From the NCBI GenBank assembly GCA_937891725.1, contig CALAHL010000057.1, positions 1-17,078 of the forward strand: 17,078 bases of DNA, read 5' to 3'. A model generated the notes under the pieces. The model did not search any database, was not told the DNA's origin, and saw only the letters and a list, made by a program, of their open reading frames with translations. This document shows positions 1 to 6,650 of this stretch, piece by piece; positions within the stretch are counted from its first letter, which is position 1, and each line of letters begins with the position of its first letter. The position numbers and the translations under genes are program-made. Source of the DNA: an uncultured Rhodospirillaceae bacterium. GTDB lineage: Bacteria; Pseudomonadota; Alphaproteobacteria; Thalassobaculales; Thalassobaculaceae.

Positions 1-29
1 GAGACGTCTAATGTCACTGCCCCCTACTT

Positions 30-43
30 CCCGCGACAGCGGG
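30..43 (-). terminator. Small GC hairpin just after the truncated permease stop
   Basis: CCCGC, a GACA loop and GCGGG form a perfect 5-bp stem 5 nt beyond the TGA of the permease gene. No T-run follows on the minus strand, so any terminator activity is uncertain. Confidence 0.25.
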
Positions 44-48
44 TTCGT

Positions 49-816
49 TCAATCCTCAAGTTCGGCACCGATCTCCTCTAAGGTCCGACCGATACAGGCC
101 GACTCCTCCGGCACGAAAAGCTCGGTCAGATAGCCCTCGATCTCGAACGGTGTGTCCGTCGCCCCCTGGTCCGGGCGAATCCGTGGCAACAGGCGCCACC
201 CGATCAGGGTGACAAAGGCGATCCCAGCCGCGGCAAGCGGCAAGCCGACCCATGCAAAGTCGAACAATCCGAACGGCTCACCCGTCGCATCGCGGCGATA
301 GGTCGAGACCAGCAGGTTCGGCGGTGTTCCGATCAAGGTGATCAGCCCGCCCAGAATTGTTGCGAAGGCGAGCGGCATCAGGATCATAGCGGCCGGATAC
401 CCGGTCTTCCTCGAAACCGACAGCGCGACCGGCATCAACAGCGCCAAAGCCCCGACATTGTTGATGAACCCCGATAAAACGCCGCCCAGGCCCGACAAAG
501 TCACCATCTGGGCGGTACGACCGGACGCAATACGACCGATGCGGCTCGCGATCAGATCAATGGCGCCCGAACGGGCCAGCGCGCTCGATAGTCCGAGAAC
601 GGCAACCACCGTGATCACGGCCGGATGACCGAACCCCGCGAACGCCGCCTCCCCCGGTATCAATCCAAGAATCACGCACGTCAGCAGCGCTAGAACCGCC
701 ACCACATCGACCCTCAGAATGCCCCAAATGAACAGTCCGATGGTCGCGACGAGCACCAAGATCGCAAGCCAGGCAGGGTCGAGCATGGACGGTTCCGTCG
801 CGGTTGAAATAGACAT
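49..816 (-). pseudogene. SLC13/DASS-family permease, N-terminal half only (truncated)
   Basis: This encodes the first half of a sodium/anion (sulfate or dicarboxylate type) permease of the inner membrane. It has closely packed hydrophobic segments, the DASS hallmark around FINNVGALALLMPV, and the IGTPPNLLVS loop, which form half of the substrate and Na+ site in this family. The tail (YLTELFVPEESACIGRTLEE) is the opening of a TrkA_C (RCK_C) domain, but TGA at 51-49 cuts it after about 25 residues. Full family members are near 590 residues, with two TrkA_C domains and a second membrane half. The other two minus frames also stop inside the window (TAG at 26-24, TGA at 16-14), so one frameshift does not restore it within view. 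The start chosen is ATG at 816; a TTG at 858 is also open. Family assignment is firm. Pseudogene status is inferred; a working half-length transporter cannot be excluded. Confidence 0.72.
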
Positions 817-984
817 TGAACGGACGTGACTGGGAAGCGGTCTCTTGACCAGCCCCAACCCACGACTTCGAACTTAGAGTGATATTAGAAAGCTTTCGTC
901 GCAGGTTCGACTGCCCCAATGCAAGTCTGCCTGAATTCAGGTAACTTCAAGATCCAATCTTCTCCCTTTTCGTCGGACACCTCC
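817..984. promoter_or_regulatory. Divergent intergenic region with two perfect palindromes
   Basis: This 168-bp gap separates the permease from trkH. It holds GAAAGCTTTC (888-897) and CCTGAATTCAGG (930-941), both perfectly self-complementary, with centres 43 bp apart, or about four helical turns. On the minus strand TAATAT (887-882) looks like a -10 box for the permease, but no convincing -35 lies 17 nt upstream. The palindromes are seen directly; operator function is inference. Confidence 0.35.
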
Positions 985-2424
985 ATGCCGAGCTTGAGAC
1001 CCGTTTTCCTGATTGTAGGACTGGTGCTTCTGGTGCTTGCCGTCGCCATGACGGTGCCGGTATGGCTGGCTGCCGTCGAACATGATTCCGGATGGTCCAG
1101 CCACGCCGCCACCGTGCTGGTGCCGGCCTTCATTGGGGCGGTCTGCGTCATCGGCGCACGCACCGCCGGCAGCAAGTTCGGGTTGCGCGAGGCTTATCTT
1201 CTGACGTCCACGGTATGGCTGATCGTTCCCCTGGTTGGCGCATTGCCGTTTCTTTGGGTCGATCCGACCCTGCCATTCGCGGATGCGATCTTTGAATCCG
1301 TCAGCGGCCTGACGACGACCGGCTCCACGGTAATCACCGGGCTCAATACCCTGCCGGACAGCTTTCTGCTTTGGCGATCGATCCTGCAATGGTTGGGCGG
1401 GATCGGAATCATCGTGATGGCCATCGCAATCCTGCCACTGCTGAAGATCGGCGGCATGCAGCTGATGCAGCGGGAATCCTCCGACACCTCCGAAAAAATC
1501 CTGGCCAGGCCACGCGACATCGCGGCTGGGCTGCTGGGCGTCTATGTGGGTTTGACGGTCGCCTGCGCGATCGTGCTCAAACTCCTTGGGATGAGCGGGT
1601 TCGACGCCATCAACCATGCCATGACCACAATCTCCACCGGTGGGTTCTCAACCCACGACACTTCCATGGGGCATTTCGATGCGGGTCTTCAGTGGGCCGT
1701 GCTGATCTTCATGTTGGCGGGCGCAATGCCGTTCCTTCTGTTCGTACGTTGGATCACCGGGGTGCGCGGCTATGTTCCGGCCGGTCAGGTGCCTGTGATG
1801 CTGGCGGTGGTGGCGATCGGCGGCGGACTGATGGCGTTGAGCGCCTGGCAATCGGATCAGCCGGCGGGAGATGCGATCCGCCACGGGTTGTTCAACGTCG
1901 CATCGATCATCACCACGACCGGATTTGCCTCGACCGACTATCAGGAATGGGGGCCGTTTGCCTGGGGCATCGCCTTGGTGCTCACGATCTGCGGAGGATG
2001 CACCGGATCGACCTCCGGCGGCGTCAAGATTTTCCGCTGGCAAATCCTGTTTCAGGAAATCCAGATGACCATCAAGGAAATGCCGCGCCCGCACCGGGTC
2101 TTGGCACGGCGTTACGACGGACGGCCGATTGATGGACAAGTTGCAGCGGGCGTCCTGGTTTTCGTGGTTCTGGTCGGTCTTGTCAGCATCTTGGGCATGC
2201 TCGCACTGGCGGCAACCGGGTTGGACCTCATGACGGCCCTCAGCGCGTCGGTCACCGCGATCACCAATGTCGGACCTGCCCTGGGGCCGATCGCCGGGCC
2301 GTCCGGAACATTCGAAAGTTTTAGCGACCCGGCCAAGTACATCATGGTCGTGCTGATGCTGCTGGGCCGGTTGGAGCTGCTGACCGTCCTCGTCCTCTTC
2401 GACCCCGACTTCTGGCGATCTTAG
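985..2424 (+). CDS. trkH: TrkH-family potassium uptake protein, channel subunit
   Basis: This is the inner-membrane K+ translocating subunit of the Trk system, which normally works with a cytoplasmic NAD/ATP-binding TrkA; no trkA is present here. The four pore-loop filter motifs are all visible: TTTGST (residues 110-115), STGGF (217-221), TTTGF (310-314) and ITNVGP (426-431). The third-repeat intramembrane loop reads CGGCTGSTSGGVK (around 336-348) and the C-terminus carries GRLELLTVLVLF. At 479 residues it matches the usual length of about 480. ATG 985 is preferred because MPSLRPVFLIVGL aligns with typical TrkH N-termini; an in-frame ATG at 919 would add 22 unrelated residues and place the CCTGAATTCAGG palindrome inside the gene. 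No strong Shine-Dalgarno is seen. The gene is divergent from the truncated permease and is not obviously in an operon. Confidence 0.95.
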   Translation: MPSLRPVFLIVGLVLLVLAVAMTVPVWLAAVEHDSGWSSHAATVLVPAFIGAVCVIGARTAGSKFGLREAYLLTSTVWLIVPLVGALPFLWVDPTLPFADAIFESVSGLTTTGSTVITGLNTLPDSFLLWRSILQWLGGIGIIVMAIAILPLLKIGGMQLMQRESSDTSEKILARPRDIAAGLLGVYVGLTVACAIVLKLLGMSGFDAINHAMTTISTGGFSTHDTSMGHFDAGLQWAVLIFMLAGAMPFLLFVRWITGVRGYVPAGQVPVMLAVVAIGGGLMALSAWQSDQPAGDAIRHGLFNVASIITTTGFASTDYQEWGPFAWGIALVLTICGGCTGSTSGGVKIFRWQILFQEIQMTIKEMPRPHRVLARRYDGRPIDGQVAAGVLVFVVLVGLVSILGMLALAATGLDLMTALSASVTAITNVGPALGPIAGPSGTFESFSDPAKYIMVVLMLLGRLELLTVLVLFDPDFWRS

Positions 2425-2668
2425 ATTGTGTCTGGCTTTCTGGGTGGCTGCGGCTGCCGCGCTATCGAATAGCAGATGTGGGACCACGCATATGGATCTA
2501 GCCTGTGGAAGACCGCAAAATGTTGACCTACGGAGGCGAATCGCTTCCATTGGGTGCCGAGGTACATTCTTCGAGACTAGGACCCACAGATCAGCATGTT
2601 GCCCCTGGAGCGCCCCATTCTCACGCTAGGCCGTGTGACGAACACGAAGTGCAAGGCGGAACCGCGGC
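2425..2668 (+). other. Intergenic region upstream of the MraY-like gene
   Basis: No convincing gene or terminator was found in these 244 bp. A -35-like TTGACC (2523-2528) is followed after 17 nt by a poor -10 (TCCATT), giving a weak promoter candidate. AAGGCGG about 11 nt before ATG 2669 may act as the ribosome-binding site. Confidence 0.3.
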
Positions 2669-3715
2669 ATGCTTGATTATTTCGGACAGGCGATCGGTGA
2701 GGTCTGGGGCCCGGCTCGGCTGTTCTCTTCCTTTTTTTTCCTCGCAGCCTGCGGCGCGACGGCCAGCGTCGCCGCCACCATGTATTTTCTGCCAAAACTG
2801 TGGGGCATCCTGCCGCGCGACCGGGGACGGGCTTTCGCCGTCGATGCGGATAAGAGCGTTGGAAAGCCGGTCAGCGCCGGGATCCTAATGATCGGAATCT
2901 TCGTGGCGATGGCTCTGCTGTTCGTGCCTTTCACCCCGCAATTCTTGTGGATGCTGCCGGTGATCGTGTTCTCCTCGATTGTCGGCTTCGTCGACGACCG
3001 GTCCACCGGATTAAGCGAACTGGCCCTGGGCAGTGCGGATCTGATCGCATCTCTGGCCGCCGCTCTGATCCTCTTCGGGCTGGAGCCGATGGTCGTCTGG
3101 CTCCCCTTCATTTCCGGGAGTTGGATGCTGCCGGCCTGGATCGGCATCCCGATGGTCACCACCGTGATTTGGGTCGCGATCAACGCGATGAACTGCAATG
3201 ACGGGGTCGACGGGCTGTCCGGCGGATTGGCGTCCATCTGCTTCGCCTTCATCGGCATCCTGCTTTACACAGTAGTCGGCAATGTGGAGATCTCGAGATA
3301 TCTGCTGATCCCGCACAATCCGGAGGGGGCGACCTGGGCGCTCGCCGCGGCGCTGATGATCGGCTGTATCTTCGGCTACCTCTGGTACAACGTACCTCCC
3401 AGCTCGGTTCTGATGGGCGACAGCGGGTCCCGGCCAATAGGTCTTATGCTGGGCGTCCTGGTTTCGGTCGGTCTGAACCCGTTCTTGTTGGTGGTCTGCG
3501 GGTTCATCATTCTGGCAAACGGGGCCACCGGCCTCGTGAAACTCGCCCTGCTGCGGGTCTTCAAGGTCGGCATCTTCCGCGACATCAGCTTTCCGCTGCA
3601 TGACCATTGCCGCAAGGTGCTGGGATGGACCGGCAGCCAAGTGCTGCTGCGGTTCCTGCTGATTCACATCGCGGTGTCGGCGCTAATGATCGCCCTTCTG
3701 CTGAAGGTGCGGTGA
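2669..3715 (+). CDS. MraY/WecA-superfamily phosphoglycosyl transferase (divergent MraY-like)
   Basis: This polytopic inner-membrane enzyme of 348 residues belongs to the family that moves a phospho-sugar from a UDP-sugar to undecaprenyl phosphate. Visible landmarks are GKPVSAGILM (65-74), which corresponds to GTPTMGG of MraY; VGFVDD (105-110) with the paired Asp; INAMNCNDGVDGLSGG (171-186), the NAxNxxDGxDGL motif; and GDSGS (250-254). The C-terminus combines FPLHDH (308-313), GW and RF and ends in LKVR, as MraY does. The fit is to MraY rather than WecA, but the HHH signature is HDH and the Lys that usually follows the DD pair is not evident. True mraY sits in the division/cell-wall cluster with mur and fts genes; here the neighbours are trkH and ugpC. 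It is therefore probably a paralogue with another substrate. It converges on ugpC with only 6 bp between stops. Confidence 0.85.
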   Translation: MLDYFGQAIGEVWGPARLFSSFFFLAACGATASVAATMYFLPKLWGILPRDRGRAFAVDADKSVGKPVSAGILMIGIFVAMALLFVPFTPQFLWMLPVIVFSSIVGFVDDRSTGLSELALGSADLIASLAAALILFGLEPMVVWLPFISGSWMLPAWIGIPMVTTVIWVAINAMNCNDGVDGLSGGLASICFAFIGILLYTVVGNVEISRYLLIPHNPEGATWALAAALMIGCIFGYLWYNVPPSSVLMGDSGSRPIGLMLGVLVSVGLNPFLLVVCGFIILANGATGLVKLALLRVFKVGIFRDISFPLHDHCRKVLGWTGSQVLLRFLLIHIAVSALMIALLLKVR

Positions 3716-3721
3716 AACCGC
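3709..3721. terminator. Short hairpin between convergent stops
   Basis: GCGGT, a GAA loop and ACCGC form a 5-bp perfect stem whose loop includes part of the TGA of the MraY-like gene; the ugpC stop begins at the next base. There is no T-run, so bidirectional termination is only possible. Confidence 0.25.
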
Positions 3722-4795
3722 TTAAACTCGCCGCCCGCTCTCCGCGTCGAAGAGATGCAGATCGTGCGGCGTGAATTCGACAGGCTCGCCGCTCCTGAAC
3801 ATATGGTGACCCGATAACCGCACCGTCATCATCTCATTCGAGACCGGGCTTTCTCCGTGCACCAGAGTGTCCGCGCCCAGATGCTCCACCAGATCGACCG
3901 CAAGCTTGACCCCCGGACGACCATCGGACGGGGTCAGGTGTTCGGGCCGCAAGCCGACGGTCATCGGCCGGTTCGGCTCCAGCCCACCTGCATAGCCGTT
4001 GCGCAGCGGAAAAGCCGTGCCGTCGTTCAGGGACACTGCCTTGCCGTCCGCTGCGATACGCCCCTCCAGCATGTTCATCGCAGGGGAGCCGATGAAGCTG
4101 GCGACGAAGGTGCTGGCGGGCTTGTCGTAGACGTCGATCGGAGTCCCGATCTGTTCGGCCACCCCTTTGTTCATGACCACCAGACGGTCCGCCATTGTCA
4201 TGGCCTCGACCTGGTCATGGGTGACATAGACGCTGGTTGTGCGAAGTTGTTTCTGGAGCTTCTTGATCTCGACCCGCATCTGGACCCGCAGCTTTGCGTC
4301 CAGGTTCGACAGCGGCTCATCGAACAGGAAGACAGCCGGCTCCCGCACGATCGCGCGGCCCATGGCCACCCGCTGGCGCTGTCCGCCGGACAACTGGCGT
4401 GGGCGCCGCTCCAGCAACTCGTCGAGTTGAAGAATGCCCGCCGCCTTGCGGACCCGCTGTTCGATCTCTGCTTTGTTCATACCCCGGTTCTTCAGCCCGT
4501 AGGCCATGTTCCCGTGGACCGTCATATGCGGATAAAGCGCGTAGTTCTGAAACACCATGGCGATATCCCGGTCCGCCGGCTCCAGCTCGTTCACCACCCG
4601 GTCCCCGATCCGGACCTCGCCACCGGTCACGCTTTCCAGCCCCGCGATCATCCGCAGAAGTGTGGACTTGCCGCAGCCCGAGGGACCAACCAGCACGATG
4701 AACTCGCCATCGGCGATCTTGATGTCGATCCCGTGGATCGCCTTGAAGCCGTTCGGATAGGTTTTCTCGACTCGGCTCAGCTGGACTTGCGCCAT
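3722..4795 (-). CDS. ugpC: Glycerol-3-phosphate ABC importer ATP-binding protein UgpC
   Basis: This is the cytoplasmic ATPase that powers the Ugp importer. In order it shows Walker A GPSGCGKST (37-45), Q-loop Gln83 with NYALYPHMT, signature LSGGQ (135-139), Walker B VFLFDE (155-160) with catalytic Glu160, D-loop SNLDAKLR, and switch His193 in VTHDQVEAMT. A C-terminal MalK-type OB (TOBE) regulatory region follows from about residue 235 (SFIGSPAMNML). The length, 357 residues, is typical for UgpC/MalK. The reading frame is open further upstream, but ATG 4795 is chosen because AAGGA (4808-4804) sits 8 nt before it and the protein then begins directly at the ABC fold. It follows ugpE after 20 nt and is last in the operon. 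Sequence alone does not separate UgpC from other MalK-like ATPases; the three upstream genes do. Confidence 0.93.
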   Translation of the reverse strand: MAQVQLSRVEKTYPNGFKAIHGIDIKIADGEFIVLVGPSGCGKSTLLRMIAGLESVTGGEVRIGDRVVNELEPADRDIAMVFQNYALYPHMTVHGNMAYGLKNRGMNKAEIEQRVRKAAGILQLDELLERRPRQLSGGQRQRVAMGRAIVREPAVFLFDEPLSNLDAKLRVQMRVEIKKLQKQLRTTSVYVTHDQVEAMTMADRLVVMNKGVAEQIGTPIDVYDKPASTFVASFIGSPAMNMLEGRIAADGKAVSLNDGTAFPLRNGYAGGLEPNRPMTVGLRPEHLTPSDGRPGVKLAVDLVEHLGADTLVHGESPVSNEMMTVRLSGHHMFRSGEPVEFTPHDLHLFDAESGRRV

Positions 4796-4815
4796 TTCCA
4801 TGTTCCTTGGTGGGT

Positions 4816-5661
4816 CTATTTCTCGGTTTCGACCAGACCTTTGACGAACCAGCGTTGCAGGACGACCACGACAAGCACTGGCGGTAGCAGGGCCAGAACC
4901 GCCAGTGCCAACGCCTTGTTGTATTCGGGGACATTGTTGCCCTCGAGATCGTTGAGGATGTTCTTGATGCCCATGACGATCGTGTAATAGCTCTCGTCCG
5001 TGGTCATCAGGATCGGCCACAGATACTGGTTCCAGCCGACCACAAACATGATGATGAAGATCGCCGCGATCATGGTGGTCGACAGAGGCATCAGAATGTC
5101 GACGAAAAAGCGATAGGGGCCGGCGCCATCGATCCGGGCAGATTCCAACAATTCTTCCGGCACCGATTTATAGAACTGGCGGAAGAAGAAGGTCGCGGTC
5201 GCGGACGCGATCAACGGCAGGATCAAGCCGGTATAGCTGTTCAGAAGGCCCATCTGCGCCACCACCTCATAGGACGGGATGATCCGCACCTCCAAGGGCA
5301 GCAGCAGTGACGAGAAGATGATCCAGAAGATCATCCCGCCGGCGGGAAACCGAAAATAGACGATAGCATAGGCCGCGATGGTCGAGATCAGGATCTTGCC
5401 GATCGAGAAGCCCAGACCGAGGATCATCGAATTGCCCAGCATCAGCAGGGCGTTCACCTTGCCGGTAAAGCCGGTGCCGTCGAACAGCACGGCGCTGTAG
5501 GTCTCCCAAAAGTAATCTCCGAACCAGAATTGCAGCCCCTGGCCCAGGATCACCTCGGGACGGTGTGTCGAACTCACGAAGGCGATCCAGACCGGCAGCA
5601 GCAGGAACAGCACGCCCGCCATCAGAATGAGATGATCCAGGATCTGATTTTTCTTTTTCAC
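4816..5661 (-). CDS. ugpE: Glycerol-3-phosphate ABC importer permease UgpE
   Basis: This is one of two inner-membrane channel subunits of the Ugp importer, of the MalG/UgpE type, with 281 residues and about six membrane segments. The cytoplasmic EAA loop that docks on the ATPase reads ESARIDGAG (173-181) and continues to LMPLS. The stretches LPLEVRIIPS, LPLIASATATFFFRQF and GWNQYLWPIL, and the end FVKGLVETEK, closely match my recollection of E. coli UgpE. Translation starts at GTG (5661-5659). AGGGA lies 7 nt upstream and overlaps the ugpA stop, so ugpE is probably translationally coupled to ugpA, which ends 10 nt earlier. ugpC follows after 20 nt. Confidence 0.95.
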   Translation of the reverse strand: MKKKNQILDHLILMAGVLFLLLPVWIAFVSSTHRPEVILGQGLQFWFGDYFWETYSAVLFDGTGFTGKVNALLMLGNSMILGLGFSIGKILISTIAAYAIVYFRFPAGGMIFWIIFSSLLLPLEVRIIPSYEVVAQMGLLNSYTGLILPLIASATATFFFRQFYKSVPEELLESARIDGAGPYRFFVDILMPLSTTMIAAIFIIMFVVGWNQYLWPILMTTDESYYTIVMGIKNILNDLEGNNVPEYNKALALAVLALLPPVLVVVVLQRWFVKGLVETEK

Positions 5662-5671
5662 AGCCGATCCC

Positions 5672-6550
5672 TCAGTACTGGATTTTGCGTTCGAGGAAGC
5701 GGAACTGCACGGCCGTCAGGACCAGCACCAGGATCATCAGAATCACCGACTGCGCCGATGATCCACCGAGGTCCAATCCCAGGAATCCGTCCTGATACAC
5801 CTTGTAGACCAACGTGCTGGTACCGCCCGCCGGAGCCCCGCGGGTCATGGTGTCGATCACCCCGAAGGTGTCGAAGAACGCATAGGTGACATTGATCACC
5901 AACACGAAAAAGCCGGTCGGTGCGAGAAGCGGCAGCGTGATGGTCCAGAACCGGCGAAGCTCGGACTTGCAGTCGATCTTCGCGGCTTCCCGGACGGCTA
6001 CGGGAATGCCCTGAAGGCCAGCAAGAAAGTAAATGAAGTTCACACTGACCTGCTTCCAGACCGACACCAGGATGACAGTGAAGGAGGCATCGAACACGTT
6101 GACCTGCGGATTGAATGTCCAACCGGTGGAGACCAGCAGGTTGTAGAGCGGGCCGATATTTCGGGTAAACAGGAACGTTCCGATGATACCGGCCACCGCC
6201 GGTGCCACCGCGTAGACCCAGGTCAGCAGCACCTTATAGGCGCTCTCGCCGTGCAGGATCCCATCGGCCTTGACCGCAAGCAGCAGGGCGATCGCCATCG
6301 AGAAGAACGCGACCAGGGTCGAAAATATGATCGTGAAAACAAATGACACGGCGTACTGACGATCGTCGAAGACCGAGGCGTAATTGTCGAACCAGACAAA
6401 CTCTCCGATCCCCATCAACGGGTCTTCCAAGCGGAACGACTGGTAAACCGCTTGAGCTGCCGGCCAGACGAAGAACACCAGGATGATCGCCAACTGGGGC
6501 GCCACCAGAAGGTAGGGCAGATAGGGATGTTGAAACTGTTGGCGCTTCAT
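5672..6550 (-). CDS. ugpA: Glycerol-3-phosphate ABC importer permease UgpA
   Basis: This is the second inner-membrane channel subunit of the Ugp importer, 292 residues, of the MalF/UgpA type. The N-terminus (HPYLPYLLVAPQLAIILVFF) and the C-terminal half (VYAFFDTFGVIDTMTRG pattern, GFLGLDLGGSSAQSVILM, VQFRFLERKIQY) fit E. coli UgpA closely. The EAA loop reads EAAKIDCKS (188-196): the Gly that usually follows the Asp is Cys194. ATG 6550 has no recognisable Shine-Dalgarno; the bases before it are C-rich, with a run of seven T about 13 nt further upstream. The gene is separated from ugpB by a 100-nt gap holding a strong hairpin and is followed by ugpE after 10 nt. Confidence 0.95.
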   Translation of the reverse strand: MKRQQFQHPYLPYLLVAPQLAIILVFFVWPAAQAVYQSFRLEDPLMGIGEFVWFDNYASVFDDRQYAVSFVFTIIFSTLVAFFSMAIALLLAVKADGILHGESAYKVLLTWVYAVAPAVAGIIGTFLFTRNIGPLYNLLVSTGWTFNPQVNVFDASFTVILVSVWKQVSVNFIYFLAGLQGIPVAVREAAKIDCKSELRRFWTITLPLLAPTGFFVLVINVTYAFFDTFGVIDTMTRGAPAGGTSTLVYKVYQDGFLGLDLGGSSAQSVILMILVLVLTAVQFRFLERKIQY

Positions 6551-6601
6551 CGGGGGGACCAGCGAAAAAAATTGGATGCAGAACCAGGATCAGAAACGCA
6601 T

Positions 6602-6632
6602 CCGGGCGAGAGGAAAATTCCCTCTCGCCCGG
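6602..6632 (-). terminator. Strong intra-operon hairpin between ugpB and ugpA
   Basis: A perfect 12-bp stem (CCGGGCGAGAGG at 6602-6613 with CCTCTCGCCCGG at 6621-6632) encloses a 7-nt AT-rich loop. It begins 18 nt beyond the ugpB stop in transcript direction. No T-run follows at once; a TTTTTTT tract comes about 28 nt later, just before ugpA. In analogous receptor-first operons such as malE-malF, hairpins at this place protect the receptor mRNA or stop some transcripts, giving receptor in excess of permease. The stem is seen; the role is inferred. Confidence 0.7.
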
Positions 6633-6650
6633 GCGTTCATGCGGTATCGA

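Noticed and set aside
1..60. Rescue of the truncated permease by a single frameshift
   Set aside because: Both alternative minus frames reach stops at 26-24 and 16-14, and neither short extension reads like the rest of a TrkA_C domain.
919..984. Upstream ATG for trkH at 919
   Set aside because: The extra 22 residues do not look like a TrkH N-terminus; the family typically begins close to the SLRPVF segment.
2426..2888. Open frames upstream of and overlapping the start of the MraY-like gene
   Set aside because: Composition is Arg/Pro/Cys-rich without a recognisable domain or ribosome-binding site, and most overlap the real gene.
3857..4987. Long plus-strand open frame opposite ugpC
   Set aside because: It is antisense to a gene with every ABC ATPase motif; the His/Gln/Arg-rich translation is typical of a shadow frame in GC-rich DNA.
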